NCBI RefSeq assembly: GCF_023278565.1
Contig: NC_064677.1
Coordinates: forward strand, 558,001-622,000
Reading direction: 5' to 3'
Length of the DNA: 64,000 nucleotides
Source: Colletotrichum lupini
Lineage: Eukaryota > Ascomycota > Sordariomycetes > Glomerellales > Glomerellaceae
In this document: positions 50,341-61,691 of the stretch, one piece after another
Position numbering within the stretch: the stretch's first letter is position 1
Layout of the letters: each line of letters begins with the position of its first letter
Position numbers and translations under genes: made by a program
Notes under the pieces: generated by a model
What the model saw: the letters and a program-made list of their open reading frames with translations, nothing else
Databases searched by the model: none
What the model was told of the DNA's origin: nothing

Positions 50341-50627
50341 CAGCTTGACTCTTGCTTCACTCCTGCCCTGGAATGATAGATAGACCAATTGTCAGGAACC
50401 AGAATGACCAGGAAGGTTACTAAGGGAAGGAGCAAGGTGCTTGAGTTTCAGCGGGAGAAAAAACAACCAAGCTGGGCTCAACCATCGAGGCCGACAAAAG
50501 CTCAATCAATCCTTGCGAGCTTGCCATTGTCTGCATAAAATTCCTGGCAGCAACTGCTGCGCATAAGCTAGTCTGGGTCTACAATCATCGTGACGAAGGA
50601 AGCTCAGACAACATCATCATTGATTCT

Positions 50628-52682
50628 TCACATCAAGACTATCTCATCCATGCTCTGGCCATCCTGAACAGCCTCTCCTCTCATAATCCCATGCACGTAA
50701 CACTCTCCAACTAGTCGATGCCTCCTGCCCTCAACTTTCCTCAGAAGGTATGGAACATGGCACCCATCCAAAATGTGAATTTCGTCCCCCACCTTGCTTG
50801 TCTCCGACACTAGCCCCAAGTAACCCTTAGCAGTGAAGCACAGCCTGCGATTCCGCATAGCATGCATCATTGAGGTCCTTACATCCTGAAACGTTTTTCC
50901 TGCTGTGCGTGTCTTGAGATTAGCTAGCTCTAGCTTCCCCTTGCCTGCCGGCCGACTTTGTCGTGCAGAGTACGTCTGTCCTGGAAGCGACGGGGACAGC
51001 CCCGTGGATGCGTCGAGGAGAAGGGAGATAATCTCCTCATAGGCTATCGGCGCCTTCGCCATTTCGGTAGCATCTTTTCCGGCGACTAGTGTCTGCCAGA
51101 AGGCAGAGAAGACGGTTTCGTTGCCTGGATATTCTTGTAGCTCTGCGACAAAGGAGCACATGTCTTTCAAGTCTCCGTTGGCAGTGATTGGATCTTCGAG
51201 ACTCAGCTCTGGATTCGTAAATACGGTACTGACTTTTGCGATGGCGTCAACCGAAACACCATGCAGTCGCAGTTCGTCCTTATTTTTGCGTTCCAAAGGT
51301 GGATGAACTCTGCCGATTTCGATCGTAAGATGGCCGCATGCCATGTACGGTGTTGTCGTGGTAGTAGAGTGTCCCAATGAGTGTGTTCGACGGGGATTTC
51401 TCCAGTCTGGTACCCACGATGGCAGATCGATAGACTCATGGTCTACGCAGGTAAGGACCACGCCGAGTCTCAAGCTGCCTTTGTTGTTATCCAGGTGACG
51501 TATCGTTATGTCGCGATAGAGATGAGTTACGGGAAATTCGTCTGCGTAGCTTGGTCTAATCGCAGACCTGTCCTGATCTTGACAGACACCAAGTAGACCA
51601 TACACCTTGTCCCGATTGTCGTAACACTTGGCTTCTCTGGACTCTATCAATAAGTCGAACAGCGGCATGGCCGTACTGTGGTAGCTTGACTTCATGCTGC
51701 TGAGGTGCTGTACCGACTCACAAAGATCCCTCTGATGGTCAAGTGCGCGGCTCCCAGAATTGAACTTCTCCCCTAGCCATCTCGAGATGCCACAGGTCCA
51801 GAGATGTAGACAGGCCAATGACAAGACGTCCCACGTAGCCATATGATTGCCGCATACGACCCAAGAGTCAAAGGAGAGGATGACTTCCTGAATGATCCAA
51901 AGTCGCGTGAACCACGGGCGCGAGAGAAAGTCCCACAGGGCTTTCCAAACCTCCGAACTTTCTGAGGGGAGATTAAGCCCCTCGAATTCGTCCGGCCCAA
52001 TAGTCTTCTCCGTAAACTGCAAGAGCAACCTAGCGTCTTCCAGCAACTTAATGGCGGAAGCAGAATTCGAAGTTGATTCACCCAACCAAATGACGGTGTT
52101 CATAGCATTCTGATAGATCCGCGACATCAAGGGTATCTGCTGTGCCTTCTCTTCGTTGTCGTCTTGGTTGATACAGATCTGGTCTATCCACATCACAACT
52201 GAGCGATCCTCTTGACGGAAAGCCCTCAAAGCAACCGCGAGAGACTTTGTGATATTCTTGACGTGACCTTCGCACTCGATTGCCTCATCGAACGCGTTCG
52301 GGCCCCATGTGTAGCTGAGCGCCGTGTACACTATCGGCGTGGCGGATCCATCGACAGCGAGAGCAAACCTTGCCTGGAGTTCGAGTGAGCAGTGACGAAG
52401 GCGGCCACGTAATCTGTCATCGCCGGTGCCTGGCAAGATCTCGAGCACGCGAATCTCGAAAGGATCGAGTATGGGACGGTACAGGGACGAAGATTGAGTT
52501 TGGCCTGGGGCTGTCTTGGTTGCACCCTTGGTAGATGCCCATGTCCGGACCAGTTCCTTGTCCTCACTATCGAGCTCGGGTTCATCAACTCCGGCAAGAC
52601 TGAACTTCTTGTCGACATTGAAGTTGATCCAGTATTCAGACCTCAAGGATTGTTTGAAAAACTGCGTATCGTTGGCCGACAT
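50628..52682 (-). CDS. HET-domain protein (heterokaryon incompatibility type)
   Basis: Single exon, 684 aa from the ATG at 52682 (MSANDTQFFKQ). The HET domain starts near residue 110 with YTALSYTWGP, followed by MWIDQICINQDD and then QQIPLMSRIYQNAMNTVIWL, the three classic blocks. Further on come FLSRPWFTRLWIIQEV and the DKVYGLLGV segment. The C-terminus has the common KGYLGLVS and LVGECYVHGIM end. Such proteins trigger cell death after fusion of unlike hyphae or act in NLR-like innate immunity. The partner is unknown. There is no NACHT or repeat domain here. It is divergent from the FAD monooxygenase and near a TE block, a common setting for this fast-evolving family. Confidence 0.9.
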   Translation of the reverse strand: MSANDTQFFKQSLRSEYWINFNVDKKFSLAGVDEPELDSEDKELVRTWASTKGATKTAPGQTQSSSLYRPILDPFEIRVLEILPGTGDDRLRGRLRHCSLELQARFALAVDGSATPIVYTALSYTWGPNAFDEAIECEGHVKNITKSLAVALRAFRQEDRSVVMWIDQICINQDDNEEKAQQIPLMSRIYQNAMNTVIWLGESTSNSASAIKLLEDARLLLQFTEKTIGPDEFEGLNLPSESSEVWKALWDFLSRPWFTRLWIIQEVILSFDSWVVCGNHMATWDVLSLACLHLWTCGISRWLGEKFNSGSRALDHQRDLCESVQHLSSMKSSYHSTAMPLFDLLIESREAKCYDNRDKVYGLLGVCQDQDRSAIRPSYADEFPVTHLYRDITIRHLDNNKGSLRLGVVLTCVDHESIDLPSWVPDWRNPRRTHSLGHSTTTTTPYMACGHLTIEIGRVHPPLERKNKDELRLHGVSVDAIAKVSTVFTNPELSLEDPITANGDLKDMCSFVAELQEYPGNETVFSAFWQTLVAGKDATEMAKAPIAYEEIISLLLDASTGLSPSLPGQTYSARQSRPAGKGKLELANLKTRTAGKTFQDVRTSMMHAMRNRRLCFTAKGYLGLVSETSKVGDEIHILDGCHVPYLLRKVEGRRHRLVGECYVHGIMRGEAVQDGQSMDEIVLM

Positions 52683-53525
52683 CTTGACGGTCCAAACGGG
52701 AGTTTCACTCGGCAAAATCAGGCTGCCAGATTCATGTAGAGGTAGGAAATGCAGCAGGTGTCAGCTTCGTGCACGAAATGATCTGGCGGGGATGGGGGGA
52801 CTGTAAGCTGCAGCCTTTCCTTCGCTGTGAGTGGACAGCTAAGTCTTAGCATCGCTTGCCCCTGCGATCCAACGCCCATGCCATCTTAGGCAGACTTAGT
52901 CCAGGATGCCTAACATCACCAGATGACCACGACAATTGACGCAGGCTATGACTAGCACCATCGAAGTTGGGATAGGCATTTCATTTGACTCTAATTTTCT
53001 AAAATTTCCCTCGGGCATTTTGGGCGGGGACGGAAGACGTGCATGGTTGTATATCCTCGGCAAGCAACTTACCACCAGAATAGCTGGTTTACTGCACCAA
53101 AAGGTCCAAAAATCACTTGCCTTAACATGGAAGTCACGGAAGCAAGGCCTCAAAAGCCAGCTCAGTGTCAGATATCAAGGGGAAAGAGATTCATAACATA
53201 CACTTGATTTTGACTGGGAAAGCTTGACATCGACCGTCCGAACGCCGAAGGTAGGAATCCGAATCGGAGTTTTTGGGATCGGCGAAAGTCCGACGGCGTG
53301 AAGCTATGATATAGACCCGTCCCGTGCAACACGGCAACAGGGCAGGACGGTGGCATTTTGGTTCCCGGGTTCCGGCATTAAGTTTCCTTCAACGATCTAC
53401 AATCGCATGATTTGGTGTACTTACGAATCTGCGGAAGGCGTTGGACTTGTTACGAAAAGGCCGACAAGAACCATCATACGTGCCAAGGAAGGGATAAAGG
53501 CAACTTGACCACTCGCATCAGACGA
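52683..53525. other. Divergent intergenic, HET / monooxygenase
   Basis: 843 bases with short open frames on both strands but nothing recognisable. It holds the promoters of both flanking genes. Confidence 0.45.
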
Positions 53526-54920
53526 ATGTCAGAAGCAACTATTCCAAACAACACAAACTTACCAGCCATAAACAACATGACTGCAGTAAAGGAAATCAGA
53601 AAGGTAACTACTTTATGATCTTCGTGTTTTTACAGCCCGATCCATTGGAGTATTTTCTGACAACAACATGCATAGATCATCATCATCGGCGGTGGCCCAG
53701 CAGGCATACTTGCTGCGCTCCAGCTGAAAAAGGCCAATGGAATCACGCCGGTAGTCTATGAGATCCGCCGCCAGCCAACAACACTCGGCGGAGCAATCGG
53801 CATTCCTTCCAACGGTCTACGACTACTCGATCGCCTTGGACTCTACAATGACGTTGCAGCTCGAGGTGCATTGACGCCGAAGCTCGTCTTATACGCTCTG
53901 AAAGGCTGCGTTATGGGTGAGATGGATCTATCATCCTGGAGTGAGCAGCAAACCGGCTTCGGATACTTGCGCGTCCAACGAACCGACTTAATGGACGTCC
54001 TGCTAGGCGCCGCCAAGCAAGCAGACATCCAAATACATTACGGCAAAGCCGTGGAGAAAATCGAAGACCAAGGCCACACCGTGACCGCGCGGTTCGTCGA
54101 CGGGACGGCAGATACGGCCGACTTTCTCCTCGGCTGCGACGGGATCCACTCCGCCGTGCGGAAACTCTACATCGATCCCGGCTCCGTGCCCGAGTACTCC
54201 GGCTTTGCAAACATGTTCGCTCTCGTGCGACCGGACGAGGTGTGCCCCAGAGCCACGTCTATCGATACCATGAGCGCGACGCTCACCTCTGACGGACTTT
54301 TCGTGATTGCCCCCACGACACCAACCCGCGATCTGCTCTACTGGTTTTTCTCCCGCGAGGTTGCTCTTCCGGCTTTTGGCAATGTCCGTGACGGATGGGA
54401 GGAGCGCGGAAAGGAAGCGGCAGAGACATTCAAAGCTACCCTTCTCGATCTCTTGGGAAGTCAAAAGTCTGACTGGATGGACATGGTGCACGAGATCATC
54501 AACAACACGAACGCTGTCCAGTTTTATCCGATCTACAAGATGCCGCGGGGAAGACCGTGGTCCAGGGGCCGTTGCATGGTTCTCGGTGACGCTGCGCATG
54601 CGATGCCGCCGCACGCCAGCCAGGGTGTTTCCATGGCTTTAGAAGACGTCTTCTTGTTCTCAAAGATGTTGAAGAGTAACGCTGATAGCCTAGAAGACGC
54701 GATGCAGGTATGGGAGAAGAAGCGAAAGGTGAGGACGGAGGCGATGATTGACAAGGCGGAGTCGAATGGATCCTTGCGCAAGTCAACTGCATCTTGGCGT
54801 CTTCGAGCTATGGAGTTGGCTATCTCGGGGGGATTGTGGGTCTCGAAGACCACAGGTATCGACAAGATGGGCTTCGGACAGAAGCCTCTAGCTTATGATG
54901 TGGAAGAGGAACATTTTTGA
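53526..54920 (+). CDS. FAD-dependent aromatic hydroxylase (salicylate hydroxylase-like)
   Basis: Exons 53526-53603 and 53676-54920 give 440 aa. The dinucleotide fold starts just after the intron: IIIIGGGPAGILAALQL. The DG motif is LLGCDGIHSAVRKL and the GD motif CMVLGDAAHAMPPHASQG. This is the group A flavoprotein monooxygenase layout that uses NAD(P)H and O2 to hydroxylate aromatic or enolic substrates. There is no membrane segment or signal peptide. A later in-frame ATG (53577, MTAVKEIRK) is an alternative start. The gene ends 221 bases before the convergent aldolase. The substrate cannot be told from sequence. Confidence 0.88.
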
Positions 54921-55141
54921 TGCAGAAATTGGAGACGTCGATTGCGTGTTTGAGTTCGTTATGATGGGTTGTATGGATACCTCATGTCACTGTAATAAGC
55001 TTTGACTTACTTTTGGTCGCAAATATGTTGTTTGAATACTATCATGTTGAATATAACCCTTAGAGTGGCATTACCCTCATAATACGATGAGAGAGAACAC
55101 ATCATGTTGATATCTCTGAGGGAGGTAGTCCGATAACTTCT

Positions 55142-56008
55142 TCATGCTTTTCCTGCTGAGCCAAACCAATGCATGTAAGTTTCGCACGCCTTCTGCATTT
55201 CCTTTGTACCAGCTTCAATCGTCGCCGTAATCGGGCGACCTCTTGCTGTTTCTTGTGTCGGAACATAGTGGTTATTGATTCCCTTGTTGATGTTGATCTT
55301 TGTCACTCCAGCTTTGATGCAGCGATTGTAAATCTCCTCCGTAAATGGATCCGCCCCGTGAAGGATGAGCCTAACCCGATCTCCGACAGCCTTGTTGGTA
55401 TTTTCGAGCCGGTCATACTCCAGCTTGATCCCTCGCGGACCATATTCACCATGAACGTTGCCGAAAGCGGGTGCCAGCATCCCAATCCCAGTCGCAACAA
55501 ACTCTTCGGCTTGCTCTGGTGTAGTGAGAACACCTTCAAGATCTATCGTCTCAGCCACACCGTCTTCGCCGCCCTCGATTCGCCCAGGCTCTGCCTCCGT
55601 TGCGATACCGCGTTGGTGGCAGTAATCAACCAGCTCTCGAGTAAGAGCGAGGTTCTCTTCCTTCTCGTAGTGGCTCATGTCGACCATGATACTGTCAAAG
55701 CCGTCGGGGATGTCCGCAGCACGGCGAACCAGCTCTGGTGTCTGACAGTGATCGAGATGCAGTGATACGGGGACTGAGGCACTGTGGCAGAGTTCTGCTG
55801 CGGCTTTGACAAGGGCACTACCTGCGTACTCCATTGCCCACGGGAAGAGCTGCACGACTGCGGGCGAAGAGGTCGCTTCTGCTGCTCTGACGGATGCCAC
55901 CACAGCTTCGAGGTTGTAGCAACAGAACCCCGCAACTGCATAGCCGCCTTCATTTGCAGCATTCACGATTTTCATCGTTCGGTTTTCGGCGAGAGGAGGT
56001 CGAACCAT
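55142..56008 (-). CDS. Class II (zinc) ketose-bisphosphate aldolase, KbaY/GatY-like
   Basis: Single exon, 288 aa. Metal and active-site blocks are HLDHCQTPE, EAEPGRIEGGEDG, GNVHGEYGP (family GNxHG) and LHGAD, with the phosphate-site stretch INKGINNHY near the end. The protein cleaves or forms sugar phosphates by an aldol reaction. It is closer in style to tagatose-bisphosphate or four-carbon acid-sugar aldolases than to glycolytic FBA, which is longer. It is divergent, across 452 bases, from the hydroxyisobutyrate-dehydrogenase-like gene. That pairing suggests a sugar-acid catabolic module. Confidence 0.85.
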   Translation of the reverse strand: MVRPPLAENRTMKIVNAANEGGYAVAGFCCYNLEAVVASVRAAEATSSPAVVQLFPWAMEYAGSALVKAAAELCHSASVPVSLHLDHCQTPELVRRAADIPDGFDSIMVDMSHYEKEENLALTRELVDYCHQRGIATEAEPGRIEGGEDGVAETIDLEGVLTTPEQAEEFVATGIGMLAPAFGNVHGEYGPRGIKLEYDRLENTNKAVGDRVRLILHGADPFTEEIYNRCIKAGVTKININKGINNHYVPTQETARGRPITATIEAGTKEMQKACETYMHWFGSAGKA

Positions 56009-56460
56009 CTTGAAGACTGGAGTTACTTGCGAGACTCGGGGTAGCTTGATAGTGTTCAGTGAGTTATATTGGTAATAGTGGTGTCGGATCGGCGAACTCT
56101 GTTGAGTCCTTTATTTCAACTTCGGCAAGGTACTTGAGGATGTTGACAACCACTATAACGGGGGTAGAGAAACGGCTTTATGTTGACGTTTCAACGATGA
56201 AGCAGTTAGAGAAGCTAGATTCGCAACTGTTGTCGATGTGTGATGTGGATTGCGGGGGATTCTAGGATTGGGGCGGAAATGGGCCGATTTTCCGCGCGAG
56301 CCGTGGTTACGGAGTGAAATCGGAGCAGTACTCGGTTCGGGAAAAGGCCGTTGTCACCCCGAGCTACCGACCTCTACCGAATCAACGGGTTACCTGGATC
56401 CGAGGCCATCTTTCATTCGTGGTCACTCATCTGTCTGCTCTTCCTACTAGTACTTAATCT
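56009..56460. other. Divergent promoter, aldolase / dehydrogenase
   Basis: 452 bases between the two genes. It probably also holds the missing 5' part of the dehydrogenase gene, since no usable ATG lies at the start of that frame. CGG/CCG words are frequent near 56,260-56,400. Confidence 0.4.
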
Positions 56461-57969
56461 TTGGGGGCCACGTCTCCGGTCACGGATTGCAAGAATCCGG
56501 TACCCCCATCAACATCCTTGGCTCCTCGGACTGGCCTCGACTCTACTCTTAGACATTCTAAAACACATGCACGCAACATATTACCCTCCGTCGAAGACAC
56601 AACGGACCCAAGCAAGCAGCCCGCGGCCTTCATTGGTCTTGGGGCGATGGGATTTGGAATGGCGACTAATCTTGTCCGCCTTGGATATCCAGTCACAGGA
56701 TTCGATGTTTATGGACCGACTCTGAACAAGTTCAAAGCAGCAGGCGGCCTCACAGCGACAAGTCCAGCCGAAGCTGTCACGGGCAAGGAGTTCTGTGTTG
56801 TCATGGTTGCCACAGCGGAACAGGCGCAAGGCGTCTTGTTTGAAGGTGACGCTCCGGCCCTATCGGCCCTTCAACAAGGAGCAGTGGTGCTGCTGTGCTC
56901 GACAGTTCCATGCGCTTACGTGCAAGGTCTTCAGAAAGAGCTGGTTGCAAGAAATCGAGGTGACATTGCTCTGGTGGATTGCCCGGTGTCCGGAGGTGCT
57001 GCCAGAGCTGCGGCCGGTACTCTATCGATCATGGCAGGCGCAGAAGAGGAGGCTATCCGAAGGGGCCTTCACCTATTGCAGGCTATGTCGGATCCCGAGA
57101 AGCTTTATATCGTCAAGGGCGGCATCGGCGCGGGAAGCAATATGAAGATGTGCCATCAGGTACTCGCAGCCAACCAAATCCTCTCGTCGAGCGAAGCGTT
57201 GGGCTTTGCAACGCATCTTGGCTTGGATCTCTCAAGTACTGGCGCAAAGATCATCAAGTCAGAGGGTTGGAGCTGGATGTTTGAGAACCGGCTACCACGC
57301 ATGCTGGACGCTCAATTCGGACCTCTTGCCAGTGCGGTCACGATCATTCTCAAAGACACTAGCATCATTACTTCAGAGGCGCGTCGGGCCGGATTCCCCA
57401 CTCCGATGACCTCTACGGCGGAGCAGGCCTATTTCGCCGCCCTCGGTAAAGGCTACGGCCCGGACGACGATGCCAGTCTCATTCGACTATACATCGAAGG
57501 AGCGGGAAAGGTTGGACCGGTCAAGCCTACCGTCACGTCCGAAGAAGGCAAGCTAAGCCTCGTCGTCAACCTTCTCCGTGGCATTCATCTTTGCGCGGCA
57601 GCCGAGGCAATTGCTTTCGCACGCTTTGTTGGTTTGCATTTGGAGCAGGTCTTTGAGCTCTGCATTAACGCTGCCGGCGGTAGCACAATGCTTTCCGGCG
57701 AGGGCCGGCGCATTGTGGATGCCATCGCGGCCGGTAGGTCTACACACGATTGGGCTGCCTCTGGCAACGAAAGTCTGCTTCAGACAATATCAAGCGACCT
57801 CCAGGAGGCGGTCGATGAGGCACAAAGACTGAAGCTACCGCTATTCCTCGGAACGCAGGCTCTCAACTTGATCCGCAGTGTTTTGCTGACTGCCGGGTCA
57901 AAGGCGCCTGGTTTGGCACTTGGATCCGTCGTTAGTGGTTGGACCGCAAGAGGTAACCCCGCGGCGTAA
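56461..57969 (+). CDS. 3-hydroxyisobutyrate/threonate dehydrogenase-like, 5' end unresolved
   Basis: Open frame of up to 502 codons ending at TAA 57967-57969. The Rossmann fold AAFIGLGAMGFGMATNLV starts near residue 55. Then come the substrate block VDCPVSGGAARAAAG, the lysine helix GAGSNMKMCHQ, and a second copy of the C-terminal helical domain (CAAAEAIAFARFVGL and INAAGGSTM). The doubled C-terminal domain recalls the large sugar-acid enzymes that join two such domains, a kinase (DUF1537) and a class II aldolase in one chain. Here only the first part is present, next to a separate aldolase. No ATG precedes the Rossmann fold in this frame: it opens after TAA 56455-56457 with TTG. A short upstream exon is likely. 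Confidence 0.8.
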   Translation: MGATSPVTDCKNPVPPSTSLAPRTGLDSTLRHSKTHARNILPSVEDTTDPSKQPAAFIGLGAMGFGMATNLVRLGYPVTGFDVYGPTLNKFKAAGGLTATSPAEAVTGKEFCVVMVATAEQAQGVLFEGDAPALSALQQGAVVLLCSTVPCAYVQGLQKELVARNRGDIALVDCPVSGGAARAAAGTLSIMAGAEEEAIRRGLHLLQAMSDPEKLYIVKGGIGAGSNMKMCHQVLAANQILSSSEALGFATHLGLDLSSTGAKIIKSEGWSWMFENRLPRMLDAQFGPLASAVTIILKDTSIITSEARRAGFPTPMTSTAEQAYFAALGKGYGPDDDASLIRLYIEGAGKVGPVKPTVTSEEGKLSLVVNLLRGIHLCAAAEAIAFARFVGLHLEQVFELCINAAGGSTMLSGEGRRIVDAIAAGRSTHDWAASGNESLLQTISSDLQEAVDEAQRLKLPLFLGTQALNLIRSVLLTAGSKAPGLALGSVVSGWTARGNPAA

Positions 57970-58690
57970 TGAGGGATTACGTAGATGGCCCACATCTTGG
58001 CACCATTTCACTATCTTTGGACATGTTTTGGACGTCAGCGTTCGGTGGTTGATGCAACGAGATAGAGCCACTGGTTCCCCGCGGAAAAGTATTATCCGCA
58101 TTTCCGTCTTATACACGAGTCATCTCAGAGCTGGAGAGCGACATTGCCAACACACCGTTTGACTTTGGCGAGTTTTGATCTTACTGAGCGCGATCATCAA
58201 ACAACTGCACTAGCTCAATTGTAAATCAGTTATTTCCGGATTCCTGCAAAAAAACTTTCAAAATAACTTGCACTTTGGGCCTGCTGTCACTAGCCAGGTT
58301 TGAAATTTGCAATAAGTTTTTATCGAAGCAGAACTTTGCCCTCGAGTTTCAAAGCCTTGAGAGAAGTCCTCACATGTTCGGTGACCATTCGCTTGAGATG
58401 ATCGTTCCACTATAAAGCTCACATACACTAGTAGATTTATATGGCTGCTGGTAGTTGACTAAAGTGCTTTACTGTGAGGCAAGGTGAGCTTTGAGAGAAG
58501 GATCTTTTGTACAATTATTAAACGACAATCCTGTATCAAACAGTATGACATGACTAGAGAAGAAAACCGCCCGACACCTCTACCAAAAAGCCCTAATGTT
58601 GAATCCAGCAACTATCGGCACCCATATTTCCAGTGTAGCACCAGTTCTCCAAACTCCAACTAACTCAATCTTCTCAAGAATGAAATGCGA
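57970..58690. other. Intergenic, nothing recognised
   Basis: 721 bases between the 3' ends of convergent genes. No supported frame. Confidence 0.45.
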
Positions 58691-59293
58691 CTAGGCCATG
58701 AAAGCCTTGGCAACCGAGCGAGGAGCCGCCGGCGCTGGGACGGGTGGGGGAGCAGCGGCTGCAGGTGCTCCGGGAGCTGGTGCCTTGGCCGGGGCAGCGG
58801 CCGGAGCGGCACCGGCTGCGGGAATAGGCTGGGCACCGGCTGCGGGCGCAGGTTGAGCACCAGCAGCGGGCGGTTGGGCTCCATCCGCCGGGATGGCGTC
58901 CGGCTTCTCGGGCTTCTTCTCCTTCTTGCCCTTCTTCTTGCCCTTCTTCTTCTTCTTCTTCTTTTTCTTGCCCTCGGCCTCAACCTCTCCTGGATTCGTG
59001 ACGTCGTCGACTTCCTCCACTTCTTCGAATTCATCCATGTCGTCTTCAGGTGTTGCGTCGGGAATCAAGGCCGATGGAGGAGGCTGAGGAGGCTGGGCCT
59101 GGCGGGCTATGATGCTGGTTTCATGCAGAGACATGTCACTAGCTTAATGTTAGTAAAAGAATGCAGAAGGGGTGCTGGAGTGATAGACTTACTGGAAAGT
59201 CTGGGCATCCTCGTCTTTGGTTACCGAGACTGGAAGGGCGTCGATGCTGACCGCCAGGGCCGACAACGTGAGAAGGGCGTTGAGGATCTTCAT
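58691..59293 (-). CDS. Secreted acidic/poly-lysine/Ala-Pro-rich protein, 2 exons
   Basis: Exons 59293-59193 and 59138-58691 give 182 aa. Exon 1 encodes a signal peptide (MKILNALLTLSALAVSIDA). The mature part has a strongly acidic block (DDMDEFEEVEEVDDV), then a run of nine lysines followed by KGKKKGKK, then a Pro/Ala tail with GAQP repeats (PAAGAQPAPAAGAQP). Acidic plus poly-Lys blocks joined to a Pro/Ala linker suggest a wall- or matrix-binding protein, but there is no family match. The GC-rich codons of the tail also create long shadow frames on the other strand. Confidence 0.7.
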
Positions 59294-61691
59294 CTTGAAG
59301 TATCTCGCAGTCGAAGTGAGAAGCTGAGGATGATTGTTCAAGAGAGGCTGGAGTGTGAAGTGTGTTGGATGATGAGGAAAAAAGGATCGACTTGAGGTGG
59401 AAGCTCGTCTAGATCTTATAGAAATCCTTCCAAGATACTTCACGACGAGATAGCATACAAATTACGACTTTGTGGCGGCCACAAGGGAACAGCAACGGCA
59501 CTGACGACAGAATCAGTCGTCTCAACACGCCTCTCAAAGGTTGTCGGCGGTCCAACTGGCTGAGGAACTCAATCAGAGAGCACCGGCCGCCCCACGGAGC
59601 CTCCGTGTAATGGTTCGCGAACTCGACAAAGTTCCAAGGCTCACGGTCACTTGGACCCGGCTTCTCCGTGAGGGCCGTTGCTGAGCTGGGCAATTCTCCT
59701 CGAAGACCAGTGTTCATAGGCAGCCCATAGCGTGACAGTTCACCACCTCTTTGCGAGACTGTGGACGCTGGGGCCACGGCTCTAGGTTCTACGACCACAG
59801 ACATTTGGGAACTAAAAGCCGTTCGTCCAGTCTCAAAGTCACTTGACAGACCGGTTTTCTATCAAAGGTGTGCTCGCCGCTCGTCCGCGCGGTGTGAAAA
59901 GCTTCTCTTATCCGAAATATTGCAACAATTCTTCGGCGAATACGAGCACGCCGCACAGGGAGCTTTCGATCCCCATCATGAGTTGATGTACATGTCCCCG
60001 CGAGAGCCCGAGTGACGTCGTAAGCTCACGTTGGAGCCGCCCTACATGAGCTTCCATGCATAGTTCTATGCATCTTAAATCCATCTTGCAGACCAACTTC
60101 CGTCAAGACGTGCACAGTCTTCCCGCTAATTAATCTCGACCGGTACCTTGCGTGCTGCCGCCGTTGAAAATGAGTTGGCTTACGTTGTGTTCAGATCAAA
60201 GTTTGCAAATTTAAATGGGATTTTCCAGCGGCAACGGTCTCTTCCGAAATGTTCGGGAGCGCCGTGGTGTCCAAGCCACCATTAAAGCCATCTCCTGAGC
60301 CAAGACATCGGGGAAGGCTTCCCGACTTGACCGCACGGTTTGACTCTTTCATTTTGGGGAATTTCAATTGATGATCAAAGAGCTTGCGACTGAGGGACTT
60401 GAAAACCTTTTTCGCGACATCTTGATTTTATCTCAGTTCCTACAGGCCGTCCACCAAACCCTAGCATCCAGATGACTAAGGGCAGAGTATCGACCGAGGT
60501 GGAAGCATTACCATTGGGGTTGGTAATTGTACATTTGCGTCTAGCCCGTACGTTACTTCCTTGTTGCCAGGTTGTAGGGAGGCTGCCTCTTTCATTGGGA
60601 AAGTGTGTCTGTCCATCGTTCTGACTGAGGATGTTCCGAGCTTCATAGTACCGGACAAATGCCTTTAAGAGGCCTTCTCGGGACGACTCAAGTAAAGTAC
60701 TAGCCATAGAAATCTTAACTAAGTTTTAAAATCATCACAATTCTGAACTTTTGGTGTCCTGAAAGTCGGCAGGAAGCCGAATAGGTGGACGATGCCCGCT
60801 GATAGCTCACAGACATAGCCGCATGCGCTCAAGTTTCGCCACACGAGATGATCTGGATAAGAGCGAATGGGATCACAGGAACACTATGCAAGATTTTCAA
60901 TGGTCTGTAAATCGAGCCATGTGTGCATGACGCTATGTGTGTTTGCAATTCATCCCCGTTTAATCCCCCGACTTGAGTGTATGTCCATCTGCACGGTTCG
61001 GCCCGAGAACACGAATGAATCAGGATTGCTTGCAACGTGGAGGCAGAAAACAGCCAGAGGCTCTTTGCACGAGCGACGCTGCAATCAATCCACGTTGCCC
61101 GGATTGAAACATCACGCGATGTTGATGTTTTCATCATTTTTGATTGAGTTCTAGAAGAGTGGCTTCGGAGGAATCCGCTTCGCGTGTGCTGCAGTCAAAG
61201 AGTACATGATGCATGGATCATCTGATAGACTGAGCATATGACAGAAGCGGCCGGTGAGCTTAAGTTCGGAACTGATTGCTTTACTTTCGGGTTCGGTATT
61301 ATATCATCAGCAAAGCTGTTGGCATAACCTACGGTCTTTACTGGGGATCTGCGTGCCTTCTATTGATTCAAATCCATGACGTACCTTGTCGAACGGCTTT
61401 CGTGGGTTGTTGAGATTTCCTGTGCTTAACATGGGTTTCCCTTTCGAATGAGCGATGGAAATATATTGTTTCACCTTCTACGTTTGGGTGTTGTCGGAAA
61501 CAGCTTGAACGTTGTGGTTGAATAAGCTTAGACATGATAGCGGCCCAAATTTTCGGAGCATAATTACTGGTAATCTAAAATTCCAATCATCAAGTGAACC
61601 ATAACCCTGAAAGTTTATGGCCGGTCTCCCAGCTTCCTGTGTCGAGCTCGTACAGTTTCCCCCACGTGTGCTTGTGCTCTTCAGTCCTTGC
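59294..61691. other. Intergenic, no supported gene
   Basis: 2.4 kb with several 60-130-codon frames on both strands, the longest at 59,409-59,804 on the minus strand. None shows a motif, signal peptide or clear introns. No repeat structure is seen. Confidence 0.4.

Noticed and set aside
58685..59395. 236-aa forward frame rich in Arg, Gly and Leu
   Set aside because: It is the antisense shadow of the low-complexity secreted protein at 58691-59293, which has a signal peptide and a clean intron.
59409..60015. 131-aa reverse and 84-aa forward frames
   Set aside because: No recognisable content, and the two overlap on opposite strands.
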